The notes beneath the pieces are model-generated. The model was not told the origin of the DNA. It worked only from the letters and a program-made list of their open reading frames with translations, and ran no database searches. A stretch of DNA of 64,000 nucleotides from Tepidicaulis sp002389665 (GTDB lineage Bacteria; Pseudomonadota; Alphaproteobacteria; Parvibaculales; Parvibaculaceae), in assembly GCF_965222285.1 (NCBI RefSeq), contig NZ_OZ244942.1, positions 2,728,001-2,792,000 on the forward strand. Direction: 5' to 3'. This document shows positions 43,181 to 52,382 of the stretch, one piece after another; the stretch's first letter is position 1; each line of letters begins with the position of its first letter. A program made the translations under genes and the position numbers.

Positions 43181-43471
43181 GGCGGCCTCGTCTTGGAGTT
43201 GCAACGTCCCGCCAACGGCTCTTTCAGCTCGGTCGGCGGGCTTCGCTTGCGTTAAGCCCACCGACCGAGCCTCCCCCCTTCACTTCCCAAAACACCCCCG
43301 ACTGACAGTCCTCATGAAGTGTGTTTGTGGGTGCGCTCTAAAAACTGGCTGCCGCTGCGAACACACCCACAAACACACCCTGAAAGGGGGTGTTTATATA
43401 ATTTTCAAAATTTCAACTTTTTGCCTCCACCCTTAGGGGCATATTTGAAACTTGAAAATTAGAGCAGAGAG
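43181..43471. promoter_or_regulatory. Divergent intergenic region with two inverted repeats
   Basis: About 290 bp before the RepA-like gene. It contains an inverted repeat with 15-bp arms at 43319-43333 / 43364-43378 (GTGTGTTTGTGGGTG type), and an imperfect AT-rich one at 43400-43416 / 43445-43460 (AATTTTCAA ... TTGAAAATT). A long inverted repeat beside an AT-rich stretch and a replication-type ATPase fits an origin or an operator. Confidence 0.5.
43319..43378. repeat. 15-bp inverted repeat with 30-nt spacer
   Basis: Arms GTGTGTTTGTGGGTG (43319-43333) and CACCCACAAACACAC (43364-43378) are exact complements. It ends about 90 bp before the RepA-like start. Confidence 0.85.
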
Positions 43472-44638
43472 ATGCCTGCCAACCAAACGGCCCAGGAAAC
43501 GACGGAAAGCACGCTCGAATGGAAGAAATTCTCAAATCTAGAGCTTCATTGGCCGGACTGGTTGATTAAGGATGTTTTGCCGAGGGAAAGCCTCATCTGC
43601 ATTTTCGGGCAACGAGGCAAAGGAAAAACTTTTCTCGCCCTAGATTGGGCTTGCTCAATCGCGACTGGAAATGACTGGTTGGGCCATCCCATTGGTCATC
43701 CCATTAGCCCGGAAAAACCTCGGTCTAATCGCATTGCATATGTTTTGGCCGAACGACCAGATGGGCTTTTGCGCCGCATTCATGGTTGGATCATGCACAG
43801 CTACGATATTGAGCATGATAAAGATGCTCAATCTAGCAAAGAAATGGAACGATTGGTTCAAGACAAAGGCAAAGAACTATTCGACATCGGAGAGGGGCGA
43901 TTCTTCTTTGCTGAAATTCCACACAGGATAGATGAGTCAGAAGAACTCGACAAACTTTGCCGTAAATTGAAAGAGATTGAACCTATAGACCTTATCGTTC
44001 TTGATCCAATGATCTCGTTTATGGATGGAAATGAAAACGAAGCACGAGATATGCAACGGCTGGTCGAAGGCCTGCGCGAGATATCATCAACGTTTCACTG
44101 CTCTGTCCTTGTGGTTCATCATGAAGGCAAAAAAGCAAATGGCGCTCGGGGTTCTTCCGCACTTGAGGCGGGCATGGATACAATCCTCAACCTCAAAGGC
44201 GTCAACCAACATCGAACCATTATAGAAATGACGAAGCAGCGCGAAGCTGCGGAAATGCCCGATATCGAAATCAGCTTTAAGTCACAAGAATACAGTGAAG
44301 ACAAGCCGCTGGGAAAATTCCCGCAAATGGTGACCAACACCAAACCGCAAGATCGACCGCACAAAACTAATCAGAAAAGTGACAAAACCCCACAGCCCAA
44401 CAAAGCTTTACGGAAATCGGATATACGCTGTAAGGAGGAGAACGACGCCATCAAACAAGCCATAAAACAACTACAGCGTGAAGGGAATGCCACGGTGGAC
44501 ACCATATTAGAGTGCGTCGGCAAGAGCATGAGCATATCCCGGAGTACACTGAACTCTCGTATAAAGAAGCTCGACGAAGATGGCCACATTTCAAGTCCAG
44601 GCAAGATCGGAAAAACTTTTATCTACACAATTCCCTAA
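43472..44638 (+). CDS. RepA-like AAA ATPase (RecA-fold helicase family)
   Basis: Protein of 388 residues. Walker A is FGQRGKGKTFLALDWA (near residue 45), Walker B IDLIVLDPMISFMDGNE, and VLVVHHEGKKANGARGSSA is the sensor segment of hexameric RepA/DnaB-type ATPases (AAA_25). A Lys/Pro-rich linker leads to a winged helix (VDTILECVGKSMSISRSTL, RIKKLDEDGHI). Such proteins load replication at plasmid or element origins. Inverted repeats lie directly upstream. ATG preceded by GCAGAGAG. A regulatory rather than replicative role cannot be excluded. Confidence 0.78.
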   Translation: MPANQTAQETTESTLEWKKFSNLELHWPDWLIKDVLPRESLICIFGQRGKGKTFLALDWACSIATGNDWLGHPIGHPISPEKPRSNRIAYVLAERPDGLLRRIHGWIMHSYDIEHDKDAQSSKEMERLVQDKGKELFDIGEGRFFFAEIPHRIDESEELDKLCRKLKEIEPIDLIVLDPMISFMDGNENEARDMQRLVEGLREISSTFHCSVLVVHHEGKKANGARGSSALEAGMDTILNLKGVNQHRTIIEMTKQREAAEMPDIEISFKSQEYSEDKPLGKFPQMVTNTKPQDRPHKTNQKSDKTPQPNKALRKSDIRCKEENDAIKQAIKQLQREGNATVDTILECVGKSMSISRSTLNSRIKKLDEDGHISSPGKIGKTFIYTIP

Positions 44639-44701
44639 AAAGATGCGTCACTAGAAGCTGGATGATTTTGTGACAGCACCATAAAACCTAGAGAAGTCCT
44701 T

Positions 44702-46405
44702 ATGTTCCGCGTCGCCATTTACGCCCGATTTTCCGACGAACGCCAAAATCCCACAAGCGCTCAAGATCAAATCGCACTTTGCGAGGAGCACGCAAACCGG
44801 CAAGACTGGAAGGTTATCAACCGTCTTACAGACGAAGCCATTTCTGGCACTGTGCGCAGCCGCCCAGGCTATCAGGCGTTGCGGACGCTCATACAGTCGG
44901 AAGCCATCGACATTGTAATGGCCGAGGCCCTGGACCGCATTTCACGTGACCAAGAGGAAACCGCCAACCTCTCCAAACTTTGTGCCTTTCACAACGTAAA
45001 GATGTTCACGCTGTCGGAGGGCGATATTACCGAACTGCATGTCGGGATGTCGTCCACCATCAATGCCATTTACCTGAAGCAACTGGCGGAGAAGACTCAC
45101 AGGGGTTTGGAAGCGCGGGTCAAGAGCGGGAAGTCCGCAGGCGGACGCTCCTATGGTTATCGAATTCCAGTGATGAATGGCGTGAAGGCAACTGGCGATC
45201 TTGAAATCGTGGAAGAAGAGGCCGCGACAGTCCGTCAGATTTTCACCGACTATGCCAACGGCCTTGGTCCTAAGAAGATTGCCGCCCGCCTGAATATGGA
45301 AGGAATACCGTCACCCAGCGGCAAGCTTTGGAAAGCGAACACGCTTCTTGGCAACCGCCAGCGCGGCACGGGCATTCTCAACAACGAGATTTATATCGGC
45401 AAGCGGATTTGGAACAGACTGCGCTATGTGAAAAGCGTTGACGGCAACCGGCGCGTCTCCCGGCTAAACCCGCCTGAAGAATGGCAGACTGAAGCCGTCC
45501 CTCAATTGCAGATTGTCAGTGATGAACTTTGGGCCAAGGTAAAGGCCCGCCAAGGCCAGATCGATCAGACCCGGAGTGCCCGCGATACCGGCGACAGGCA
45601 TCATCTTTCGGGAGCTCATGCAGCAAGACGTCCAGCCTATCTTCTGAGCGGCCTCCTGCATTGCGGCAAATGTGGTGGCCGCATGAATATCGGCGGCTCC
45701 CGGCCCAAGCGGTACTACTGCGCAAATGCGCGGGAAAAAGGCCCAGCAGCCTGCGAGGGAATGCCCGGCATCGCCCAGACAAAGCTTGAGGAAATGGTTT
45801 TGGGCGGTATTCGTGACGAGCTTATGCAGCCCGAAGCCGTGGCCGCTTTCATCGAGGCATACGAACGCAAGCAGCGGGAACTTTACTCACAGAAACAGAT
45901 TGCCGAACGACGAACGGAAAAAGCACTGAAATCGACCGAACGCCAGATCGGCAACATCATGGCCGCAATACGCGAAGGGATATTCACCGCGTCAACGAAA
46001 TCAGAACTGGAAGCTTTGGAAGAAAAGAAGGCCGCGCTCACGCAAGAGTTGGCTGGGCAACGCGAGCCTGTCCCGGTGATTCCCAAGAACATCGCCAAAA
46101 TCTACAAAGGCAAAGTGGAAAACCTCGTTTCCACATTGAACGATCCCTCCACCCGGTCCCAGGCCATCGACGCAGTCCGCACCCTTTTGGACCGCATCGT
46201 CATTCATCACGCCGGGGACAAGGACACCCATGAAATTGAACTTGTTGGGGAATTGGCCGCCTTGCTGGCCTTAGGCACCAACGAAAACGCCGCAGCCTAT
46301 AAGGCTACGGCGCATTCGCTAAAGTTGGTTGCGGGGGCCCGCAACCGACGATACTTGCGGTTGACGGAACTGAAGATTCCAAGAATGCGAACAAGATTTG
46401 AGTAA
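44702..46405 (+). CDS. Large serine recombinase (integrase of the element)
   Basis: Protein of 567 residues. The resolvase domain has AIYARFSDERQNPTSAQDQI with the nucleophile Ser, and VMAEALDRISRDQEE. A recombinase domain follows (GRSYGYRIP, NNEIYIGKRIWNR), then a zinc ribbon (LHCGKCGGRMNIGG, YYCANAREKGPAACEGM) and a coiled coil. It integrates and excises the element. Its reading frame runs through the right attachment repeat, so the last 21 residues after VAGA are encoded by flanking DNA. Confidence 0.9.
   Translation: MFRVAIYARFSDERQNPTSAQDQIALCEEHANRQDWKVINRLTDEAISGTVRSRPGYQALRTLIQSEAIDIVMAEALDRISRDQEETANLSKLCAFHNVKMFTLSEGDITELHVGMSSTINAIYLKQLAEKTHRGLEARVKSGKSAGGRSYGYRIPVMNGVKATGDLEIVEEEAATVRQIFTDYANGLGPKKIAARLNMEGIPSPSGKLWKANTLLGNRQRGTGILNNEIYIGKRIWNRLRYVKSVDGNRRVSRLNPPEEWQTEAVPQLQIVSDELWAKVKARQGQIDQTRSARDTGDRHHLSGAHAARRPAYLLSGLLHCGKCGGRMNIGGSRPKRYYCANAREKGPAACEGMPGIAQTKLEEMVLGGIRDELMQPEAVAAFIEAYERKQRELYSQKQIAERRTEKALKSTERQIGNIMAAIREGIFTASTKSELEALEEKKAALTQELAGQREPVPVIPKNIAKIYKGKVENLVSTLNDPSTRSQAIDAVRTLLDRIVIHHAGDKDTHEIELVGELAALLALGTNENAAAYKATAHSLKLVAGARNRRYLRLTELKIPRMRTRFE
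46325..46338 (+). repeat. Right attachment repeat, inside the recombinase gene
   Basis: TTGGTTGCGGGGGC, identical to 31376-31389, coding L-V-A-G-A in the recombinase frame. The right flank continues CCGCAACC, so the site here is a near-palindrome with 9-bp arms. Confidence 0.7.
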
Positions 46406-46452
46406 GTTTACCGTTAGCGAAAGTCCCAAGCGACTAACTCGACGACGTCCCG

Positions 46453-47535
46453 TCAAGCGATAACATTTGGTCTCAGACGACCAGCTACTGGCATCTGGAT
46501 TGACCATGTGAATGGAGGTGCCGCCGTTTGGTCATACTGGTACACAATGAGAGACGGCAAATTTCGTTTGTCGTAGAGACTTCCGAAACGCAGAACAAGG
46601 CTATTCGGCCCGGCAAAAAACAGGTGAATGGTTCTAACGCCTCTATTGCCAAGCGCTATAGCTGTATCAAGAAACTGCTGCCCCAAGGCCAACTGCTTTT
46701 GTTCTGACCAATGAGCATCCATAGGCGCAGCCTCAATATCCGCGTGCTCCAGATGCACTAGCGGAAGCGCGCCACACTTCAATAGAGCTCCTTGTGTGTC
46801 TACTCGATAAGAGACCGAGACGGCGAGAACAACCTCGGCCGTACCGTCAGGAATGTCTCCCATGCCCGAGACTTCAAATCTCCTGCCATCATCCTCGGAA
46901 TTAAGTTCTTGCCACCGCCGTTCATGCCGATTCCAATCCATAAACATGACAGAAGCTTCGTCATCGAGCAGGATGCCCGCCAGAAATGAAAGAGGAACTG
47001 GTGCAAGTCCGCCTGCCACATACAAAATATCTCGGCGATCTGCCCCATCTTCCCGCGTGTCTAGCTCTTGGCGCAACGTCATCAACCGATCGACAGCAGC
47101 TTGCGGATCAACGATCAATCCGTCGTTTACGCGTTGCCGCAGGTCTACCAGCACTTGCTCTCTTCTTCCGGGCAAGGAATGAGGAATGGCCTCGGCCAAG
47201 GGAGAGCCATTCCAGTCCCGAAGCCCTCGGAACTCCAAGACGAACACACGCTTGCGGCCCAGACTTTGATGCTCACGCCAGATCAATATGAGGCCGACGA
47301 CAATGAGAGTCGCTGCCGCAATGTACGAAAGGGTCGTGAGAATGACCGAAGCTTGACCGGCTTCGTAGTTGAATGTCAGTGGCCCAAATTCGGTTGGAAT
47401 GCTGACACTAAATACGTTACCTGCGATTAAGAGAGCCAGAAGCGCCACACCTCCTCTGACGAGGAAGTAACCAATTGAACGCTTCCTGAAGGTCCAGTCC
47501 GCCAGCGCCCTTATGACATAGTCTAGTGTTCCCAT
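46453..47535 (-). CDS. CBASS effector, two-TM SAVED protein
   Basis: Protein of 360 residues. Two transmembrane helices (FLVRGGVALLALLIAGNVFS and VILTTLSYIAAATLIVVGLILI) precede a C-terminal SAVED domain: VVLAVSVSYRVD, then GVRTIHLFFAGPNSLVLRFG and LIVYQYDQTAAPPFTW. SAVED binds cyclic nucleotides made by CD-NTases; the membrane part would then disrupt the inner membrane. The ATG at 47535 is 1 bp from the upstream stop; a GTG at 47544 is also possible. Last gene of the CBASS operon. Confidence 0.85.
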   Translation of the reverse strand: MGTLDYVIRALADWTFRKRSIGYFLVRGGVALLALLIAGNVFSVSIPTEFGPLTFNYEAGQASVILTTLSYIAAATLIVVGLILIWREHQSLGRKRVFVLEFRGLRDWNGSPLAEAIPHSLPGRREQVLVDLRQRVNDGLIVDPQAAVDRLMTLRQELDTREDGADRRDILYVAGGLAPVPLSFLAGILLDDEASVMFMDWNRHERRWQELNSEDDGRRFEVSGMGDIPDGTAEVVLAVSVSYRVDTQGALLKCGALPLVHLEHADIEAAPMDAHWSEQKQLALGQQFLDTAIALGNRGVRTIHLFFAGPNSLVLRFGSLYDKRNLPSLIVYQYDQTAAPPFTWSIQMPVAGRLRPNVIA

Positions 47536-47536
47536 T

Positions 47537-47998
47537 CTATTCACAATAATTGACTTCTACTCTAAAAGCCTCTTCACCTTTTTGGAACAACAAAGCTGAG
47601 CACTCTAACGGCGTCCATAATCTAGTCTTTGATATAAGCAAAATAGCAAAATCTATACTTCGTTCACTCTCGACCAACTCTCGCATCGAGCAGCAATCAT
47701 CAACGCTGGGTATGACGGGAAACCTCGGATGTGAATGCCATTCTCCCAAATAATTGTAGCGTCGATAATCGTCGCCGGTCCGAGCAAAGAATGAGCGTAG
47801 AGCAGCTTGGTGATATTCTGTACTGCGCACAAAGTGCGCCGCCCCTCCTGTTTGATCATCGACTGAGAAATCGGCAAGCCTAAAATGCCCGGGCGCTATC
47901 TGTTCGGCCATCAGAATTCCGCCTATCTCACGACGTCCTGCCCACCACAAACGGCGGCGCATTCGGCGTCGCAGGCTGGCAGGAAATTCAATCTTCAT
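47537..47998 (-). CDS. cap3: CBASS Cap3 JAB/MPN metalloprotease
   Basis: Protein of 153 residues with the JAMM zinc motif: EIGGILM with its Glu, then GEWHSHPRFPVIPSVDD (His-x-His, Ser and Asp). In type II CBASS Cap3 cleaves the CD-NTase from the targets to which Cap2 joins it. It overlaps the cap2 gene by 11 bp and lies directly before the effector gene. Confidence 0.9.
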   Translation of the reverse strand: MKIEFPASLRRRMRRRLWWAGRREIGGILMAEQIAPGHFRLADFSVDDQTGGAAHFVRSTEYHQAALRSFFARTGDDYRRYNYLGEWHSHPRFPVIPSVDDCCSMRELVESERSIDFAILLISKTRLWTPLECSALLFQKGEEAFRVEVNYCE

Positions 47999-49706
47999 CT
48001 TGTCTTTCTGCCTCAGAAGCTAATTCCGCAAGCAGTGCTTGCAATTCTTCTGACGCATTCGCTTCTGCCATAGCCCCCCAAACGCCTTCCTTGGTTAGCT
48101 CAATCGGCCATGTGTCGAAAGGAGCTTGAAATATCCACCCCTGCCTGAGTCCAAAGGCGTAGGCAGAAGCAGGAAATATAGAGTTGTCGGGGCGGACGAG
48201 AGAATCCAGAGCAAACCGGGTGAGATGAGCGGCGACAATCGTTACGTCTGCGTCATCAGCGATAAGAGGCGGCGCTTCTGGTCCTTCCGCCCCATACCCG
48301 ATGTCGGAATCCTCGTAAGGCCACGGCTGCTGCCTCGCCGCATACCACGACGCGATTTGGTTTCGCGCAATGAGGGGCGGCGGATCAGAGTCAGGCCGTG
48401 CGCGCGCTACTACGCCGCCTATCCCTCCGGCATACACAAGCCCCCATATCAGTGGCGTCCTATGGGAGCAGCCCACTGCTGCGCATAGGTTGAAAACGTT
48501 AGGATTGGCCGTTGCATCGATCAGCAGGCTGCATTCCGACATTTCGTTCAGCACACTGGTCGTGTAGCCGCTGCTCTCTTGCCCTCCGAGAAGAAGGGGC
48601 TTGACCATTACTTCGCAGTTGGCGCTGATCTCCAGAAGTTTGTGTTCGAGTGCGTTTGATTTGTGTGTACCTACCGCCCGGAGATCAAGCTCATTGCGCA
48701 CCATATTTCCGGGAAGAACGACGTCCGGATCGACAAGAAGGAAGGATCGCACGCCTGACCTGGCAAGCGAGACCGCAACTTTCGAACCCACCGAACCGCA
48801 ACCGACAATAGCCACTCGCTTGTCGGCCAGCGCATCGTACTCTGCAGGAAGTCTGCCCCCTTCATCGGAAATTTCCAGAGTCGCGTATTTGTAAACGTTG
48901 CGTTCGTCACCAAGAATTGTGATCAGGAGAATTTCTGAATCGTCGATCAAGAACACGAAGGGCCAAAATTCTTCTGCGGCTTCTTCGAACCATTCCTCGA
49001 CACCTAGCTCGGAACAAAGACTAAGAATGCTCTCCATGGTTAGCTTGCGGGGAAGCGTCGTGCCCCGAGGCAGTCGAAGGACATGCGCCTCCTGTTCCCG
49101 CATCCCTTTAGTGAGCAACGGCTGCTCGGCCCAATCGGGCGCGTCCTTCACGCCAATTCGAATTGGATAGACAATCCACGCTGAACCGTAATTATGTTCA
49201 GAAACCGCGGCCGAGAGAGGCTTACCTTCTTCAACGGCAAGAAAAGCTTCTTTAGCGGACGGGCTGAGAAGCACGCGCAAGTGTGAAGATCGAAGCTTTT
49301 GGCCCATCGTCTCTCGATGCGCAGACGGGACTTGCTCGGTATCTGTTTCTCTTTCCCCACTGAGCAATCGATAGGCGCTTTCAATCATCATCGCGCCTGT
49401 AACGTCCTGATGCCAATTGTCGGCGCGCCACTCGAGACATAGCTCTCCGCCCGAGCCATACTGGTGCTCTGACAAGCGAATTTTTTCACGCGGCCGGACG
49501 ATTGGCGGCGTTTGTGGAAAATACTCCGGAAAATAGATAGACAGCGGGAAAGACTCGTCCTCGGCCACGATGTCGAAATCTGCGGCCAATCGAAGCCCGT
49601 CAAGTCGCCAATGGAGATTTTGCAACCAAGGCGCTTGTTCAGAGAGGTCAGCGATCTGAGATCGTTCCTCCCTAGCGCGGCCAGGCTGTACCGCCCACCA
49701 GATCAA
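47988..49706 (-). CDS. cap2: CBASS Cap2 E2-E1 fusion (ubiquitin-like conjugation)
   Basis: Protein of 572 residues. The N-terminal E2-like domain has YFPQTPPIVRP and GELCLEWRADNWHQ, where the Cys is the likely E2 active site. The E1/ThiF domain has VAIVGCGSVGSKVAVSLARS for ATP and LLVDPDVVLPGNMVRNEL. Cap2 links the C-terminus of the CD-NTase to cellular targets, priming it. TTG start at 49706 overlaps the CD-NTase stop by 4 bp. It is intact here, although its partner's gene is damaged. Confidence 0.9.
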   Translation of the reverse strand: MIWWAVQPGRAREERSQIADLSEQAPWLQNLHWRLDGLRLAADFDIVAEDESFPLSIYFPEYFPQTPPIVRPREKIRLSEHQYGSGGELCLEWRADNWHQDVTGAMMIESAYRLLSGERETDTEQVPSAHRETMGQKLRSSHLRVLLSPSAKEAFLAVEEGKPLSAAVSEHNYGSAWIVYPIRIGVKDAPDWAEQPLLTKGMREQEAHVLRLPRGTTLPRKLTMESILSLCSELGVEEWFEEAAEEFWPFVFLIDDSEILLITILGDERNVYKYATLEISDEGGRLPAEYDALADKRVAIVGCGSVGSKVAVSLARSGVRSFLLVDPDVVLPGNMVRNELDLRAVGTHKSNALEHKLLEISANCEVMVKPLLLGGQESSGYTTSVLNEMSECSLLIDATANPNVFNLCAAVGCSHRTPLIWGLVYAGGIGGVVARARPDSDPPPLIARNQIASWYAARQQPWPYEDSDIGYGAEGPEAPPLIADDADVTIVAAHLTRFALDSLVRPDNSIFPASAYAFGLRQGWIFQAPFDTWPIELTKEGVWGAMAEANASEELQALLAELASEAERQDED

Positions 49707-50857
49707 GCGAAACCCTTGGGGGTCGTTGGCATTCTAGGCTGATCAGGGAACGAGACCGTACTTCCGATCACCGGAGCAACCGATGACTTCCGCAGCAATC
49801 CTCCGCCCGTTTTCGCTGCCCGCTCTCGTACGCGTTCAGCCAGAGCATCTCCCATAGCAGGGGCTACTCTCTTCGCGATTTCTGCCTGTTCAGTCAGGTT
49901 GGCGGCATTGAGGAAGTCTGAACGTGCTTGCTGAAGCCATTGAAAAAAGGCTTCAGCCCGCTCGGGATGTTCCACCCACTTGTCTGCAAAATTTTCAAGT
50001 GGGTCAGTTGGGTTGGGAATTACATATTGCCCACCGATTTTCTGAATGAAGCTATCCATCTTTGTGAGGATGGAAGTGAGAGCTTCACCGATAGTCGCCT
50101 CACCTGCATAAGCATGAGCCGCCAAGGTGGTGATGATCACTGATATAGGCTTGATTTCGCTATTGCCGGCAAAGCGCCAATCACGGTGGCGCTTCAAAAT
50201 CATTATGGCCGATTGCAAGGGTGTCTGAACCCGATAGACAGGTATGTCTTCAACACTGGCACGCACAGATTCAGCGAGCGCCCGGCGACGGGTTTCAAAT
50301 ATTTCACCCATGCGCTGAACGAACCATCCGCTGTAACCCTTAGGATTCGAACGCTGCCATTCGGCCGTCATCATTGCGTAGTCAGCGCGTTCGTTGTCCG
50401 TAATTGCGATGGCCGTCTGCGTCCAACGGGCGTCAAACCCACTCGTCTCAAGCAACAGTCTTTGGCGATTGGCATCAGGGAGCGCCGGAACAATATCCAT
50501 ATGAAATTGAGCGCCGTCGGCATAATTTAGCACCCAACAGCGGCGGCCCTCACGCACCGGCTTTGTCATAGACTGAGCGCGATGATAGGAGTGGATTTCA
50601 GCGCCAAGCAGCTCCTTCAGTTGTTTCTGGGTCAAATCAGCGGTCGTCAGCCCACGAAATTCGCATATCGAGTCAACGTCGTAATCTTCGCGGTCGTCGA
50701 TGGGACGAATTGCCGTTCCGAGCCGGAAAGAACCCTGCACATTGTTGATTGCCGCTGAGATCTGACCCGGTATTGGGGGATTTTTCCACTGAGATTTGAC
50801 CCATGTTTGAACGCTATCCTGCTCGTTTTGGGCAGGAGATTGAGGAGTGTTGGACAT
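49703..50857 (-). pseudogene. CBASS CD-NTase with N-terminus replaced by IS21 DNA
   Basis: The nucleotidyltransferase core is present: QGSFRLGTAIRP (GS motif), EDYDVDSICEF (two metal Asp) and FHMDIVPALP (third Asp), then the helical C-terminal domain, 346 residues of native sequence ending PTTPKGFA. Just upstream of the GS motif, at 50742/50743, the IS21 end begins, so the usual 40-60 N-terminal residues are missing. The frame stays open into the IS for 38 codons to an ATG at 50857, but no ribosome binding site precedes it. The product may be absent or a chimera; I call it a disrupted gene. Confidence 0.8.
50743..50774 (+). repeat. IS21 left terminal inverted repeat
   Basis: 32 bp, exact inverse of 53208-53239. 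Read on the minus strand it supplies part of the new N-terminus of the truncated CD-NTase frame. Confidence 0.9.
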
Positions 50858-52382
50858 GGCGTTTTTGAGCGTTATCCGGCGCTGGCATTTCCGGGATGGT
50901 TTTTCGATCCGGGAGATAGCACGGCGCACGGGTCTGTCCCGGAATACCATTCGCAAATATCTTCGGTCCGATACGGTTGAGCCGAAGTTCAAAGTGCCCG
51001 AGCGGCCGAGCAAGATCGATCCTTTTGCCGAGAAGCTATCGGGCTGGCTGAAGGCTGAGAGCCGCAAACCGCGCAAGCAGCGGCGCACAGTCAAGCAGAT
51101 CCATGCCGATCTGGTCAGCCTTGGCTTTAAAGGTTCCTATGGTCGGGTGGCGGTTTTTGCCCGGCGCTGGAAAGAGGATCTCCAGCGCCAGCAGAACACC
51201 ACCGGCCGCGGCGTGTTCGTTCCCCTGGCCTTTGAGCCTGGAGAAGCTTTCCAGTTCGATTGGAGTGAGGACTGGGCGCTGATCGGGGGCGAGCGGGTCA
51301 AGCTGCAAGCGGCCCATACCAAGCTCTGCTACAGCCGGGCCTTTGTGGTAAGGGCCTATCTGCTCCAGACCCACGAGATGCTGTTCGACGCCCACAATCA
51401 TGCCTTCCGCGTGCTGGGCGGCGTGCCCCGGCGCGGCATCTACGACAATATGCGCACGGCCGTGGACAAGGTTGGCCGTGGCAAGGCCCGGCAGGTCAAT
51501 GCCCGGTTCTCGGCCATGGCCAGTCACTTTGTGTTCGAGCCCGAGTTCTGCAATCCGGCCGCCGGCTGGGAGAAGGGGTTGGTGGAAAAGAACGTGCAAG
51601 ATGCCCGGCACCGGCTTTTCCAGCCCATTCCGCACGCGAACTCGCTTGAGGAGTTGAATATCTGGCTCGAGCATCGGTGCAAGAGCTTGTGGGAGGAGAC
51701 CTCTCACGGCGTTGAACCGGGCACCATTGCTGATGCCTGGCGGGTCGAGACCCAGTTCCTGATGGCTGTGCCAAGGCCCTTTGACGGGTTTGTCGAACAC
51801 ACCAAGCGTGTTTCCCCAACGTGCCTGATCCACCTGGAACGCAATCGCTACAGCGTGCCGGCCTCTTTCGCCAACAGGCCGGTCAGCGTCAGAGTCTATC
51901 CGGCGCGCATCGTCGTTGTCGCCGAAGGACAGACGATCTGTGAGCACTTACGGATCATCGACCGCCATCATGGAACCGGGCATACTGTTTATGACTGGCG
52001 CCATTACCTAGCCGTGGTCCAGCGAAAGCCCGGTGCCCTGCGCAATGGTGCACCCTTTGCCGACATGCCCGATGGATTCCGGCAGTTGCAGCGCCATCTT
52101 CTGAGCAAACCCGGTGGCGATCGCGAGATGGTCGATATCCTGGCCCTGGTTCTCCACCATGATGAACAGGCCGTGCTCGCCGCGGTCGAGATGGCCCTTG
52201 AGGCCGGGGTGCCCACCAAGACCCATATTCTGAACCTGCTGCACAGACTGGTCGATGGCAAATCGACCGTGATCGCACCCGTCGAGGCACCACAAGCCCT
52301 TGTCCTGGGCAAGGAACCGCAGGCCAATGTGGAACGCTACGATACCCTGCGTGCGGACAAGGAGGTGCGCCATGCGTCATGA
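50856..52382 (+). CDS. istA: IS21 transposase IstA
   Basis: Transposase of 508 residues. N-terminal helix-turn-helix (FSIREIARRTGLSRNTIRKYL), then a DDE catalytic core: FQFDWSEDWA, GIYDNMRTAV and GWEKGLVEKNVQ supply Asp, Asp and Glu. It cuts and joins the IS ends. ATG 50856 has GAGGAG upstream; a GTG at 50847 is possible. It overlaps istB by 11 bp. Confidence 0.93.
   Translation: MAFLSVIRRWHFRDGFSIREIARRTGLSRNTIRKYLRSDTVEPKFKVPERPSKIDPFAEKLSGWLKAESRKPRKQRRTVKQIHADLVSLGFKGSYGRVAVFARRWKEDLQRQQNTTGRGVFVPLAFEPGEAFQFDWSEDWALIGGERVKLQAAHTKLCYSRAFVVRAYLLQTHEMLFDAHNHAFRVLGGVPRRGIYDNMRTAVDKVGRGKARQVNARFSAMASHFVFEPEFCNPAAGWEKGLVEKNVQDARHRLFQPIPHANSLEELNIWLEHRCKSLWEETSHGVEPGTIADAWRVETQFLMAVPRPFDGFVEHTKRVSPTCLIHLERNRYSVPASFANRPVSVRVYPARIVVVAEGQTICEHLRIIDRHHGTGHTVYDWRHYLAVVQRKPGALRNGAPFADMPDGFRQLQRHLLSKPGGDREMVDILALVLHHDEQAVLAAVEMALEAGVPTKTHILNLLHRLVDGKSTVIAPVEAPQALVLGKEPQANVERYDTLRADKEVRHAS

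Larger units (their letters stand above)
31376..46338. mobile_element. Integrative mobilizable element with defence-like cargo
   Basis: About 15 kb between 14-bp direct repeats (TTGGTTGCGGGGGC at 31376-31389 and 46325-46338). Inside are a large serine recombinase at the right end, a MobV-type relaxase, a RepA-like ATPase, a phage-type adenine methyltransferase, a methylase/helicase operon and a three-gene cassette with a GIY-YIG protein. No conjugation pore genes lie inside, so transfer would need a helper, perhaps the nearby trb system. Base composition is lower in GC than in the flanking Cus and trb genes. Boundaries rest on the repeat and gene content. Confidence 0.75.
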
